Below, in pieces: positions 46,808 through 55,418 of a stretch of 64,000 bases of DNA. Below the pieces are notes generated by a model. It was not told the origin of the DNA. It ran no database searches and saw only the letters and a list, made by a program, of their open reading frames with translations. The DNA lies in NCBI GenBank assembly GCA_004124875.1, contig SCKJ01000005.1, positions 124,001 to 188,000 on the forward strand. The letters run 5' to 3'. The first letter of the stretch is position 1. The number at the start of each line of letters is the position of its first letter. A program made the translations under genes and the position numbers. The stretch is from Fidelibacterota bacterium (lineage in GTDB: Bacteria > Fidelibacterota > Marinisomatia > SCGC-AAA003-L08 > TS1B11).

Positions 46808-48190
46808 TTGCGCACCATCATCGAACCGTTCCGCATCAAGACTGTCGAGCCTATTCGCATGACCGGCCGGGAGGAACGCCGCGCGATCCTCGCCCGTGCC
46901 GACTACAACCTGTTCGCCCTCCAGTCTGATGATGTCCTCATCGACCTCCTCACCGACAGCGGTACCGGCGCCATGAGCTCCAACCAGTGGAGCGGCATCA
47001 TGCGCGGCGACGAATCCTACGCCGGCAGTCCCAGTTTTGCCCGCTTCGAGACCGCCGTGAAAGGGATCACCGGCTTTGAGTATGTGATCCCCACGCACCA
47101 GGGCCGGGCGGCTGAACGGATTCTGTTCGCCACCCTGTGCAAAAGCGGGGACACCGTGCCCAACAACACTCATTTCGACACCACCCGCGCCAATGTCGAG
47201 TTTACCGGCGCACGGGCGCTTGACCTGGTGATTCCCGAAGGCCGCCAGCCGCAGACGCAGCACCCCTTTAAAGGCAACATGGACATTGGCGCCCTGGAAG
47301 CCCTCATCGATCAACAGGGGCGCGAGAAAATTCCCCTGATCATGCTGACGGTCACCAACAATTCCGGCGGCGGCCAGCCGGTGAGTATGGAGAATATCCG
47401 GGCCGTGAGCCAGCTGGCCCGGTCGCGCGACATACCCTTTTATCTGGACGCCTGCCGGTTTGCCGAAAACGCCTATTTTATCAAGCTGCGGGAGGATGGC
47501 TACGGCCATAAGTCGGCGCGCGAAATCGCCCAGGAAATGTTCAGCTATGCCGACGGCTGCACCATGAGCGCCAAAAAGGACGGACTGGCGAACATCGGCG
47601 GTTTTCTCTGCGCCAACGATCCGGCGCTGGTCCAGCAGCAAAAGGAGCTGCTCATCCTCACCGAAGGCTTTACCACTTACGGCGGTCTCGCGGGCCGTGA
47701 TCTGGAGGCCATCGCCGTCGGCCTGGATGAAGTGCTCCACGAAGATTACCTCAACTATCGGCTGGCCTCCACGCGCTACCTGGGGGAGCACATTGCATCG
47801 GCGGGCGTGCCCATCGTCCAGCCGCCCGGCGGACACGCCATTTATATCGATGCCCAGGCCATGCTGCCGCACATTCCTCCAGCGCAGTTTCCCGGCCAGG
47901 CGCTGGTGTGCGAGCTCTACCTGGCAGGCGGCATTCGCAGCGTGGAGATCGGCTCTGTGATGTTTGGCCGGCGCGACCCTGACACCGGGGAGGAGACCCC
48001 TGCCGACATGGAGCTGGTGCGGCTGGCCCTGCCCCGGCGGGTCTACACCCAAAGTCATATCGACTACGTGGTGGAGGTCATCCAGGATGTGCAGCAACAC
48101 AAAGATGATCTCCAGGGTTTGGCCATCACTTACCAGACCCCCTATCTGCGGCACTTCACGGCCAAGTTTGCCCAGCTCGACAGCGTCTGA
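46808..48190 (+). CDS. tnaA: Tryptophanase (tryptophan indole-lyase)
   Basis: A 460-residue PLP enzyme starting at TTG 46808, with AGGAGGT 5 nt upstream. Lys257 in MSAKKDGLANIGGFL is the Schiff-base lysine, and YNLFALQSDDVLIDLLTDSG with PTHQGRAAE are family blocks. Tyrosine phenol-lyase and tryptophanase differ at two active-site positions: here Asp124 (HFDTT) and Val379 (RSVEIGS) match tryptophanase (Asp137 and Val394 in E. coli) rather than the Thr and Arg of the phenol-lyase. The reaction yields indole, pyruvate and ammonia from Trp. No tnaC-like leader was recognised. Confidence 0.85.
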   Translation: MRTIIEPFRIKTVEPIRMTGREERRAILARADYNLFALQSDDVLIDLLTDSGTGAMSSNQWSGIMRGDESYAGSPSFARFETAVKGITGFEYVIPTHQGRAAERILFATLCKSGDTVPNNTHFDTTRANVEFTGARALDLVIPEGRQPQTQHPFKGNMDIGALEALIDQQGREKIPLIMLTVTNNSGGGQPVSMENIRAVSQLARSRDIPFYLDACRFAENAYFIKLREDGYGHKSAREIAQEMFSYADGCTMSAKKDGLANIGGFLCANDPALVQQQKELLILTEGFTTYGGLAGRDLEAIAVGLDEVLHEDYLNYRLASTRYLGEHIASAGVPIVQPPGGHAIYIDAQAMLPHIPPAQFPGQALVCELYLAGGIRSVEIGSVMFGRRDPDTGEETPADMELVRLALPRRVYTQSHIDYVVEVIQDVQQHKDDLQGLAITYQTPYLRHFTAKFAQLDSV

Positions 48191-48260
48191 GATCGGTCAT
48201 TGCCGCCAGCAAAAGGGAGCACTAATTTTATGCTGTGGTGCGACAACCCTTTAACTCCCC

Positions 48261-49346
48261 ATGCCACCTGAGCCGATGACGCCGCCCTTCCTTTTCATCC
48301 CCGGTCCAACGCCGGTGCCCGATCATATTCTCAGCGCCATGGCGCAGCCTTCCATCGGTCACCGCACGCCGGAATTCTCTCATCTGTGGCAAGATATTAC
48401 CGGGCGGCTCGAGTCGATGCTCGGCGCGAAGAGAGTGTTCCTGTTCTCCAATCCCGCCACCGGCGTCTGGGAGGCGGTGATCCGCAACAGCGTTGTCAAA
48501 GGCGCGCTCAACCTCGTCAATGGGGCCTTCAGCGGGAAGTGGCACCAAACCGCTGAGGCGTGTGGCGTCATGTGCGAGGCGATCACCAAGCCGTGGGGCC
48601 AGGCGTTTCATCCCGAAGATATCGAGGGGGCCCTCTCCACCGGGAAATTTGACACCGTGACCCTGGTACACAACGAAACGTCCACCGGCGTTGCCTCGCC
48701 CATTGAGCCAATTGCTGAGCTTATACAAAGAAAGTACCCCGATGTCCTGCTGCATGTCGATGCCGTCAGCTCCATGGCGGCGGTGGAGATCAGGGCTGAC
48801 GATTGGGGCCTGGCTTCCTGCTTCGCCTCGTTGCAAAAGGCGTGGAGCCTGCCACCCGGTTTTACCGTCTGCACTGTCAGTGATAAGCTGCTTGACCGGT
48901 CGGCATCGATGAGCGCCAAGGGGTACTATTTCGATATGCATGTATATGACACGTATTACCAGAAACAGCAGACACCTTCCACGCCCTCCTTGCCCCATAT
49001 GTACGGATTGCAAGCCGTCTTGAGCGACATCGCCGCTGAAGGCCTCGACGCTCGCTACGGCCGTCATCTCGCCATGGCCGGGACCGTCCGGCAGTGGGCC
49101 ACCCGGCGGGGGCAGTCCCTTTACGCGGAGCCGGGCTGCGAGTCCGTGACTTTAACGGCCATCCGCAACGACGCCGGCTGGGATGTCCAGGCCCTCTATG
49201 AAGCGTTGGAAAAGGAAGGCTACCGCATGGACCGGGGCTATGGAAAATTGCGCGGCGAAGTGTTCCGCATTGCGCACATGGGCGCTGTGACGCCCCATCA
49301 GGTGGAGACATATCTGGCCACGATCGACAGGCTGGTGGCGGCATGA
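48261..49346 (+). CDS. Class V aminotransferase (serine-pyruvate / phosphoserine-type)
   Basis: A 361-residue PLP aminotransferase of the AGXT/class V family: LFIPGPTPVPDHILSAM, IGHRTPEFSHLW, NPATGVWEAVIRN, VHNETSTGVASP, LHVDAVSSMAAVE, and Lys193 in SLQKAWSLPPGF. It overlaps serA by ATGA. Family members linked to serA can act as phosphoserine aminotransferases in place of SerC, so it probably makes phosphoserine from phosphohydroxypyruvate and glutamate; serine-pyruvate or alanine-glyoxylate activity is the alternative. The start may be ATG 48261 or the one 15 nt later. Confidence 0.82.
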   Translation: MPPEPMTPPFLFIPGPTPVPDHILSAMAQPSIGHRTPEFSHLWQDITGRLESMLGAKRVFLFSNPATGVWEAVIRNSVVKGALNLVNGAFSGKWHQTAEACGVMCEAITKPWGQAFHPEDIEGALSTGKFDTVTLVHNETSTGVASPIEPIAELIQRKYPDVLLHVDAVSSMAAVEIRADDWGLASCFASLQKAWSLPPGFTVCTVSDKLLDRSASMSAKGYYFDMHVYDTYYQKQQTPSTPSLPHMYGLQAVLSDIAAEGLDARYGRHLAMAGTVRQWATRRGQSLYAEPGCESVTLTAIRNDAGWDVQALYEALEKEGYRMDRGYGKLRGEVFRIAHMGAVTPHQVETYLATIDRLVAA

Positions 49347-50920
49347 AGCGGGTGCTGATTACCGATCCCATTGCCCAGGCCGGGGTCGATATTTTGCAGG
49401 AGAACAATCTCGAAGTGCTCGACCTCAGCGGCGGCTCTATCGAGGATATCCTCAATGTCATCGGCACGGTTCACGGCTGGATCATCCGTAGCGGCACCAC
49501 GGTCGACGCCGAGCTGCTCAATCGCGCCGATCAGCTGCAGGTCGTTGGACGGGCCGGCGTGGGCATCGACAACATCGACCTGGAGGTGGCCACCCTGCGC
49601 GGGGTAGTGGTGATGAATACGCCCGACGGCAATACCATCTCCGCGGCGGAGCATACCTTTGCGCTGCTGCTGGCGCTGGCCCGGAATGTCCCCCAGGGGC
49701 ATGGGCAGGTCACCACAGGTGGATGGGACCGCGAGGCGCTGGCCGGCGTCGAACTGCGGGGCAAAACATTGGGACTGGTGGGACTCGGGCGCATCGGCCG
49801 CCGGGTCATGACTTATGCCAAGGCGTTCGGCATGCAGGTGGTGGGCTACGATCCCTATGCGCCCAGCGATCTGCGCAGCTCCGGCGATGTTGAAATGCTC
49901 GAGCTCGACGATCTCCTGGAGCGGTCGGATTTTGTGTCGTTGCACGCGCCCCGGACGGATGAAACGCTGAACATCATCAACGCCGATCGCCTCAAAAAAA
50001 TGAAATCTTCCGCCCGGTTGATCAACTGCGCCCGCGGCGGGCTGGTGGATGAGGCGGCCCTGGTGGCGGCCTTGAGCAGCGGGGAGATCGCCGGAGCAGC
50101 GCTGGACGTCTATGCCCGGGAGCCCCTCGCCGCCGACGACCCGCTGCGTACCGCGCCCGGCTTGGTGCTGACCCCGCACTTGGGGGCCTCCACGGTGGAA
50201 GCGCAGGCAGGGGTGGCGCTGGCCATCTGTCAGCAGGTGGCCGGGTACCTCTCCTCAGGAGAGTTGGTGGGCGCCGTCAACATGCCCGTGGGCGATATGG
50301 AAATGGTCATGCGCCTCGACCCGTTCCTGAGGCTTTCCGCCATCATGGGCCAGATGCTCATGCAGCTTTCTGAGGGCCAGATCAAGCAGATTGATGTGAC
50401 CTGTTCCGAGACGATTGAATCACCCGAACTTGTGGCCCTCTCGGCGGTTAAAGGGGTGCTGGCGATGGTCCTCGACAGGCGGCTCAACTTTGTGAACATC
50501 GGCGCAGTGGCGAAAGAGCGTGGAGTCCGCTTTACCCACAAAGTCGACAGCGGCACGGCCGGTTACGCCAATCAGGTGGTGGTGGAACTCACCACCGACT
50601 CAGCCATGCGCTCGATGGTTGGCTCGGTGTTTGGAGGGCAGCATGCCCGTATTGTGGAGATAGAGGGGTATCACCTGGAACTCAATCCCGAAGGGGTGAT
50701 GCTGTTTATCCGCAACCACGATGCGCCCGGTGTGCTGGGGCGTATCGGCACGGCGCTGGGGGCGGCCAACATCAATATCGGCGAGGCGCTGCTAAGCCGG
50801 GAACCTCACGCGGCGGACGCCTATCTGGTCATTAAAGTCGACACCGATCCGCCGCAGGAGACGCTGTCGAGACTGCAGGCCCTGGAAGGTATTATATCCA
50901 TTGCGAAGGTGAAAATATGA
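49343..50920 (+). CDS. serA: D-3-phosphoglycerate dehydrogenase
   Basis: A 525-residue long-form SerA. The substrate domain begins VLITDPIAQAGVDILQE. The NAD-binding domain has TLGLVGLGRIGRRVM, INCARGGLVDEAAL (Arg) and LTPHLGASTVEAQ (His). An intervening domain and a C-terminal ACT domain (MLFIRNHDAPGVLGRIGTAL) indicate serine feedback. It oxidises 3-phosphoglycerate in the first step of serine synthesis. ATGA overlaps join it to the aminotransferase upstream and gatB downstream. Confidence 0.94.
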   Translation: MKRVLITDPIAQAGVDILQENNLEVLDLSGGSIEDILNVIGTVHGWIIRSGTTVDAELLNRADQLQVVGRAGVGIDNIDLEVATLRGVVVMNTPDGNTISAAEHTFALLLALARNVPQGHGQVTTGGWDREALAGVELRGKTLGLVGLGRIGRRVMTYAKAFGMQVVGYDPYAPSDLRSSGDVEMLELDDLLERSDFVSLHAPRTDETLNIINADRLKKMKSSARLINCARGGLVDEAALVAALSSGEIAGAALDVYAREPLAADDPLRTAPGLVLTPHLGASTVEAQAGVALAICQQVAGYLSSGELVGAVNMPVGDMEMVMRLDPFLRLSAIMGQMLMQLSEGQIKQIDVTCSETIESPELVALSAVKGVLAMVLDRRLNFVNIGAVAKERGVRFTHKVDSGTAGYANQVVVELTTDSAMRSMVGSVFGGQHARIVEIEGYHLELNPEGVMLFIRNHDAPGVLGRIGTALGAANINIGEALLSREPHAADAYLVIKVDTDPPQETLSRLQALEGIISIAKVKI

Positions 50921-52392
50921 TCCCCGGGATTCCCGGCATAGAGCCCCAAAAGCTCGAGAAATGGGAGCCCGTCATTGGCCTGGAAGTGCATGCACAGTTG
51001 GCCACGCAGACGAAAATGTTTTGCGGCTGCCGGCGGGAATATGGCGCGGCCCCCAACACGCACGTCTGTCCCGTCTGCCTGGCATATCCTGGCGCACTGC
51101 CGGTGATCAATGAGGAGGCGGTGAATCTTGCCGTCCGGCTGGGGCTGGCCGTGGGCTGCGCCGTCCGGCCTTTTTCGCGTTTCGCCAGAAAGAACTATTT
51201 CTATCCCGATCTGCCCAAAGGCTACCAGATTTCCCAGTTCGATGAGCCGATTTGCGAAGGGGGGCATATCGACTTCTACCTGGATGGAGGCGACTTCAAG
51301 AGCGTCCGCCTGACCCGCATTCATATGGAAGAGGACGCCGGGAAATTGATCCACGGCAGCGGCGAGGAGAGTTACGTCGATTTTAACCGCTCCGGCACAC
51401 CGCTGGTGGAGATTGTCAGTGAGCCCGATATGCGCACGCCACAGGAGGCCAAAGCTTACCTGGACCGGTTGAAGCAGACCCTTATATATACGGGTGTCAG
51501 CGAGGCGGACATGGAGAAAGGCAATTTGCGCTGTGACGCCAATATCTCCATCCGTCCCCGGGGCAGCGAGACCCTGGGCACCCGCACCGAGATGAAAAAT
51601 CTCAATTCGTTTCGCGGGGTGGAGCGGGGCCTGACCTATGAGATTAACCGGCAGATTGATCTCCTCGAGTCGGGTGGCGCGGTGCTGCAGGCTTCCCTCC
51701 AGTGGGATGATGCCGCCGGGGTGACCCGGGTAATGCGCATCAAGGAGGAAGCCAACGATTACCGCTACTTCCCGGAGCCTGATCTGGTACCGCTCATGGT
51801 GCCCGCGGAGCGGATCGATGAAATCAGGGCAGCCCTGCCGGAACTGCCCAGCGCCATCGAAAAGCGCTATGCTGATGAGTATGATCTGAAGGTGCAGGAT
51901 ATACACGTGCTGACCCGCACACCGCAGCTGGCCCAGTTCTTCGAGGCCGTCATCGCTGGCGGCGTCAGTCCGCAGCTGGCCGCCCAGTGGGTGCAAGGTG
52001 AAGTGCTGCGGGTGCTCAATGAGGAGCGCCAGGAGATTGCCGATTTCGCCATGCCGCCGGACCGTCTGGCCGGACTGATAGGGCTCGTTGACAGCGGCAC
52101 GATTAACCGCAACACCGGCAAGGCCGTTTTCGATGACATGCTCTCCAGTGGACTGTCGGCCCGCGAGGTCGTTGACCGGGATGGGCTGGCCCAGGTGTCC
52201 GACAGCGATGAGCTGCGCCTAATCGTCCGCTCGGTGGTGCACGAAATGGAAGTCGAACTGGCCCGCTACAAGGCCGGCGAAAAGCAGCTGTTCGGCCACT
52301 TCATGGGCAGCGTCATGGCGGCCACCAGGGGGAAAGGCGATCCGCGGGTGGTGCGCGGAATACTTCAGGAACTGCTCAATGCCGATGGCTAA
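50917..52392 (+). CDS. gatB: Asp-tRNA(Asn)/Glu-tRNA(Gln) amidotransferase subunit B
   Basis: A 491-residue GatB with WEPVIGLEVHAQLATQTKMF, CPVCLAYPGALPVIN (zinc-site Cys), ARKNYFYPDLPKGYQISQFD, RIHMEEDAGKLIH, DFNRSGTPLVEIVSEPD and the C-terminal YqeY-like tail (LFGHFMGSVMAATRGKGDPR). It phosphorylates mischarged Glu-tRNA(Gln) or Asp-tRNA(Asn) and directs ammonia from GatA. gatA and gatC are not in the window. It overlaps serA by ATGA and the next gene by 14 nt. Confidence 0.95.
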   Translation: MIPGIPGIEPQKLEKWEPVIGLEVHAQLATQTKMFCGCRREYGAAPNTHVCPVCLAYPGALPVINEEAVNLAVRLGLAVGCAVRPFSRFARKNYFYPDLPKGYQISQFDEPICEGGHIDFYLDGGDFKSVRLTRIHMEEDAGKLIHGSGEESYVDFNRSGTPLVEIVSEPDMRTPQEAKAYLDRLKQTLIYTGVSEADMEKGNLRCDANISIRPRGSETLGTRTEMKNLNSFRGVERGLTYEINRQIDLLESGGAVLQASLQWDDAAGVTRVMRIKEEANDYRYFPEPDLVPLMVPAERIDEIRAALPELPSAIEKRYADEYDLKVQDIHVLTRTPQLAQFFEAVIAGGVSPQLAAQWVQGEVLRVLNEERQEIADFAMPPDRLAGLIGLVDSGTINRNTGKAVFDDMLSSGLSAREVVDRDGLAQVSDSDELRLIVRSVVHEMEVELARYKAGEKQLFGHFMGSVMAATRGKGDPRVVRGILQELLNADG

Positions 52393-53419
52393 GGGGTCCT
52401 TCTCCATTGCCGGTGGCGGTCTGTCGGGCTTGTCCGCGGCCATAACGCTGGCCCGCGCCGGCCGGAAAGTTTCCGTCTACGAAAAGGGAGCGGCGTGTGG
52501 CGCCAGGCGGCAGGGCGACATCGAGGGGCTGGAAACCTGGATATTTAACGACGATCCGCTCAGCTACATGGCCGCGGCCGGTCTCCCGACGCAGTTTGCC
52601 CATCTGCCGCAGCATTCGTTCAACTATGTCGCTCCCGATGGAGGCCTGCACACGGCCGAGGAGGGGCGGCCGTTTTTCTATCTCGTTCGGCGTGGGGCGG
52701 AGGAGACCAGCATTGATCAGGCTTTCTATCGTCAGGCTGTAGAGCTGGGCGTGCGGTTCCACTTCAGGGAGGCCAAAAAACCGGGCGAAGTGGACCTGTT
52801 TGCGGGCGGCCCCAAAGCGGCCAACGCCTATGCCCACGGCATTACTTTCAGGACGACAGCTCCCGATGGCGTCTATCTGTTGCTGGGCAGGGAGGCCGCC
52901 CCATCCGGCTACGCCTACGGGATCGTGTGGAACGGGCAGGGCACTTTGGCGGCCGCTTTCAGGCGTTCGTCCGATGGCGCGGATTGGACCTTGGAGCGTC
53001 TGGTCGAGCGCTTCAGCAAGGTGCTGGGCGGGCCTTTGTCAGAAAAAGCAGAGTTTGCCGCCTATGGTCATTATGCCCCCAAGCCGACCCTTTTTTCCGG
53101 CCAGACCCTGCTGGCAGGCGAGGCGGCCGGATGGCAGGACGCCCTCTTCGGCTTTGGAATGAATTTTGCCATTAGATCTGGCGTCATAGCTGCCCGGTCT
53201 CTACTCGATCAGGACAACTATGCGGCGCTTTGCAAAGTCGAACTGACAGGCAGACTGGCCGCCTCCTGGGTCAACCGCTCCATCTATGAGCGCTTAAGCG
53301 ACCGGGCCATGGCCAAGTTGGCCCACAAGCTCATTGAACGCGGGGCCGTCTGGTCCACGCTGCACGCGGCGGCGCAGCCCTCCTTCATCAAAGGATTGAT
53401 GGCCAGGCTGGCAGCATGA
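52379..53419 (+). CDS. FAD-dependent oxidoreductase, geranylgeranyl-reductase-like
   Basis: A 346-residue flavoprotein. The N-terminal FSIAGGGLSGLSAAITLARA and VSVYEKGAACGARRQGD form the FAD-binding Rossmann motif, and TLLAGEAAGWQDALFGFGMN near residue 240 is the second FAD motif of the geranylgeranyl reductase/lycopene cyclase group. The middle part, TFRTTAPDGVYLLLGREAAP, is typical of this group. The substrate is unknown; isoprenoid or lipid reduction is likely. It overlaps gatB upstream and a small membrane gene downstream. Confidence 0.78.
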   Translation: MPMAKGSFSIAGGGLSGLSAAITLARAGRKVSVYEKGAACGARRQGDIEGLETWIFNDDPLSYMAAAGLPTQFAHLPQHSFNYVAPDGGLHTAEEGRPFFYLVRRGAEETSIDQAFYRQAVELGVRFHFREAKKPGEVDLFAGGPKAANAYAHGITFRTTAPDGVYLLLGREAAPSGYAYGIVWNGQGTLAAAFRRSSDGADWTLERLVERFSKVLGGPLSEKAEFAAYGHYAPKPTLFSGQTLLAGEAAGWQDALFGFGMNFAIRSGVIAARSLLDQDNYAALCKVELTGRLAASWVNRSIYERLSDRAMAKLAHKLIERGAVWSTLHAAAQPSFIKGLMARLAA

Positions 53420-53595
53420 ACAGCCTGCTGGCAGCGCTGATGCGGGCCGTCCAGTTCCTGGCGCTGGTTTCCGTGCCCTACGGACTCTATGTAGGCAACC
53501 GGAACCGCGACATGACCTTTGAGCTGGCCACGCTGACTATTGGGGCCGCGGTATTCTACCTGGCGAGTCTGGCGCTGCAGGATGGCAAAAAGTAG
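53416..53595 (+). CDS. Small two-helix membrane protein
   Basis: A 59-residue frame whose ATG overlaps the oxidoreductase stop (ATGA). It encodes two hydrophobic helices (LMRAVQFLALVSVPYGLYVG and LATLTIGAAVFYLASLALQ) separated by a polar turn (NRNRDMTFE). The overlap and codon use like that of its neighbours support a real gene. No family is recognised. Confidence 0.65.
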   Translation: MNSLLAALMRAVQFLALVSVPYGLYVGNRNRDMTFELATLTIGAAVFYLASLALQDGKK

Positions 53596-53615
53596 GGTTT
53601 TGCCTATAAATCCTA

Positions 53616-53644
53616 TTGACAGCGGCGAGCGTTGGGCTTATTAT
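53616..53644 (+). promoter_or_regulatory. Sigma-70-type promoter
   Basis: TTGACA (53616-53621), a 17-nt spacer and TATTAT (53639-53644) lie 23 nt before the ATG of the gene at 53667, followed by a good AAGGGAG ribosome-binding site. Confidence 0.7.
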
Positions 53645-53666
53645 TATCATCAAGGGAGAGAAATAA

Positions 53667-54206
53667 ATGGCAACTATTCTAGATAACTTAACCGAGAATC
53701 TCAAGACATGGACCAATACCGCCGCCAGCCGCGCGGGCGAAATAACCAAAGCCGCCGCCATCAAGGCGGAGGAGCTGGGCAAGATCGGCCGGCTCAAGAT
53801 GGAAGTCTATCAGCTGCAACGCCAGCGTCAGCGCTTCATGGGCGATCTGGGCGAAGTCGCCTACGGCCTGATCAAAAAAAGTACCGCTCCCGAGGCTTTG
53901 GTACGTAGTGAGGGCGTGGAAAAACTGATGCAAAGGCTCTCCGACTTGAACGCGAAAATCAAGTCGAAAGAGGCCGAAATCGATGCCGTCTCAACCCCCG
54001 CCAGTCGCCCATCGATCGGCAGTGCGCCTACCGCGCCTATCGCTGTGGCCAAAGCCGGCGCAGGCAAGGCCAAAAGCGGCGCCGGGACCTCCAGCGCCAA
54101 GACCGCCACGAAGCGGACCGCCAAGAAACCGGTTTCCAAACCGGCCGGCAAACGGACCAAAGCGGTGGCCAAAAAGAGCAAATCCAGCGCAAAAACGAAA
54201 AGTTGA
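53667..54206 (+). CDS. Coiled-coil protein with histone H1-like Lys/Ala-rich tail
   Basis: 179 residues. The N-terminal 105 form a helical coiled coil (LTENLKTWTNTAASRAGEIT, LKMEVYQLQRQRQRFMGDLG, LNAKIKSKEAEIDAV). The C-terminal 65 are a repetitive Ala/Lys/Pro tail (AGAGKAKSGAGTSSAKTATK, KRTAKKPVSKPAGKRTKAVA) like those of bacterial histone H1-like and nucleoid-associated proteins. A consensus promoter precedes it, so it is probably well expressed. Nucleic-acid or envelope-polymer binding by the tail is likely; the function is unknown. Confidence 0.75.
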   Translation: MATILDNLTENLKTWTNTAASRAGEITKAAAIKAEELGKIGRLKMEVYQLQRQRQRFMGDLGEVAYGLIKKSTAPEALVRSEGVEKLMQRLSDLNAKIKSKEAEIDAVSTPASRPSIGSAPTAPIAVAKAGAGKAKSGAGTSSAKTATKRTAKKPVSKPAGKRTKAVAKKSKSSAKTKS

Positions 54207-54370
54207 ATATCTCTGGCAGCAAATTTCAATGGGTAATGAGGGTTTTGCCGTCGGTGAGTGGACGCCGGAGATGTTTTTGCGGCCCCTATTGCATCGTTGG
54301 AATCAGCACTGCGCCATGGGGACGTTTCACTTGCCCCGTAAGTGCGCGAGGGTTTAAAATCACCTAGCTC

Positions 54371-55321
54371 ATGGCTAATCTGCGTCAAAAACTGCTGCGC
54401 ATAATATCTCCGCAGTCGTTCGCTAATATCAAACTGCTGATCCTGCGTGAAGGCAGGACTGGTTTGCATGAGTTCTCCATGTCGGGAACGAACCTCTACC
54501 GGGCCGTTGTCATGGGCGTTATACTGCTGCCGTTGGTGCTGTTTATGGGCGCGCAACTGCTGCTGGAAACGGCCCACTCCAGTCGTGTTAACCGGCTTCG
54601 CAGGGACAATGTGCGGCTCCTCAGCCGCGTCGACCGAATGGACAGCCAGATCGCGGAGCTCGAGCGCAGCCTGGGGATGCTGTCCGACCTTGACCAGGAT
54701 TTGAGAATGCACGCCAATATTCCTCTCATCCCCGGAGAAATCCGGATGATCGGCACAGGGGGTGGCGGAATTGATGTCACCTACGATCTGGACTATCTGC
54801 TCCCGTCCGAAGACCTTTCCGTGGTTGCGATGAGTCACCGGGTGGACGTGCTTTACCGGGCATTAAAACTTGAGCAGCTCAGCTATGAGAGCATCAAAGA
54901 CTCGCTTAAAAACGACCTGGCGAGGCTCCGCAATACGCCCTCCATCAGGCCCATGACCCAAGGCACCTTTACCAGTGGTTTCGGCTATCGGCGCGATCCG
55001 TACGATCCCCGCATCCGCCATATGCACCGGGGCCTTGATATATCCGTCCGGCGGGGTACCGAGGTGCGGTCTACAGCCGGCGGGCAGGTCACGGCGACCC
55101 GGTTTGACCGGAACCTTGGACTCTATATAAAGATTGATCACGGCAACGGCTTCCATACTATTTACGGCCACATGCGAGACGCCGCCGTGGTACAGGGCCA
55201 GCGCGTCTCGCGCGGGACGCTCATTGGCTGGTCGGGCAATACCGGCAGGTCGACGGCTCCGCATCTGCACTATGAAGTGCGGCACTACAACCAGACCCAG
55301 AACCCCCTCAACTATTTCTAA
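54371..55321 (+). CDS. M23-family membrane-anchored peptidase
   Basis: A 316-residue protein. A membrane helix (AVVMGVILLPLVLFMGAQLL, around residues 45-65) is followed by a coiled coil (RVNRLRRDNVRLLSRVDRMD) and a LytM/M23 domain. Zinc ligands are His219 and Asp223 (HRGLDIS) and His300 with its partner His298 (HLHYEV). SGFGYRRDPYDPRIRHMHRG and GYVTATRFD-like strands fit the family. It cleaves peptidoglycan cross-links or regulates amidases in the periplasm. All metal ligands are present, so it is probably active. Confidence 0.9.
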   Translation: MANLRQKLLRIISPQSFANIKLLILREGRTGLHEFSMSGTNLYRAVVMGVILLPLVLFMGAQLLLETAHSSRVNRLRRDNVRLLSRVDRMDSQIAELERSLGMLSDLDQDLRMHANIPLIPGEIRMIGTGGGGIDVTYDLDYLLPSEDLSVVAMSHRVDVLYRALKLEQLSYESIKDSLKNDLARLRNTPSIRPMTQGTFTSGFGYRRDPYDPRIRHMHRGLDISVRRGTEVRSTAGGQVTATRFDRNLGLYIKIDHGNGFHTIYGHMRDAAVVQGQRVSRGTLIGWSGNTGRSTAPHLHYEVRHYNQTQNPLNYF

Positions 55322-55418
55322 ATATTTCCTCACTCGGCGGATGATTGGCGGGAAGCGGCTCCCTGCTGGTCTGTAACCGCATCCTGCCCTAAATTCAGCG
55401 GTAATATTCTGGAAATCT

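Noticed and set aside
46790-48154. A 454-codon minus-strand frame with VLVHILDDLHH-like sequence
   Set aside because: It is the antisense of the tryptophanase gene in GC-rich DNA. The plus strand has a strong ribosome-binding site, PLP-enzyme motifs and the expected length, so the antisense frame is a codon-bias shadow.
48228-52443. Several long minus-strand frames opposite the aminotransferase, serA and gatB
   Set aside because: Low-complexity His/Gly/Arg-rich products antisense to well-identified enzymes, without ribosome-binding sites or domains.
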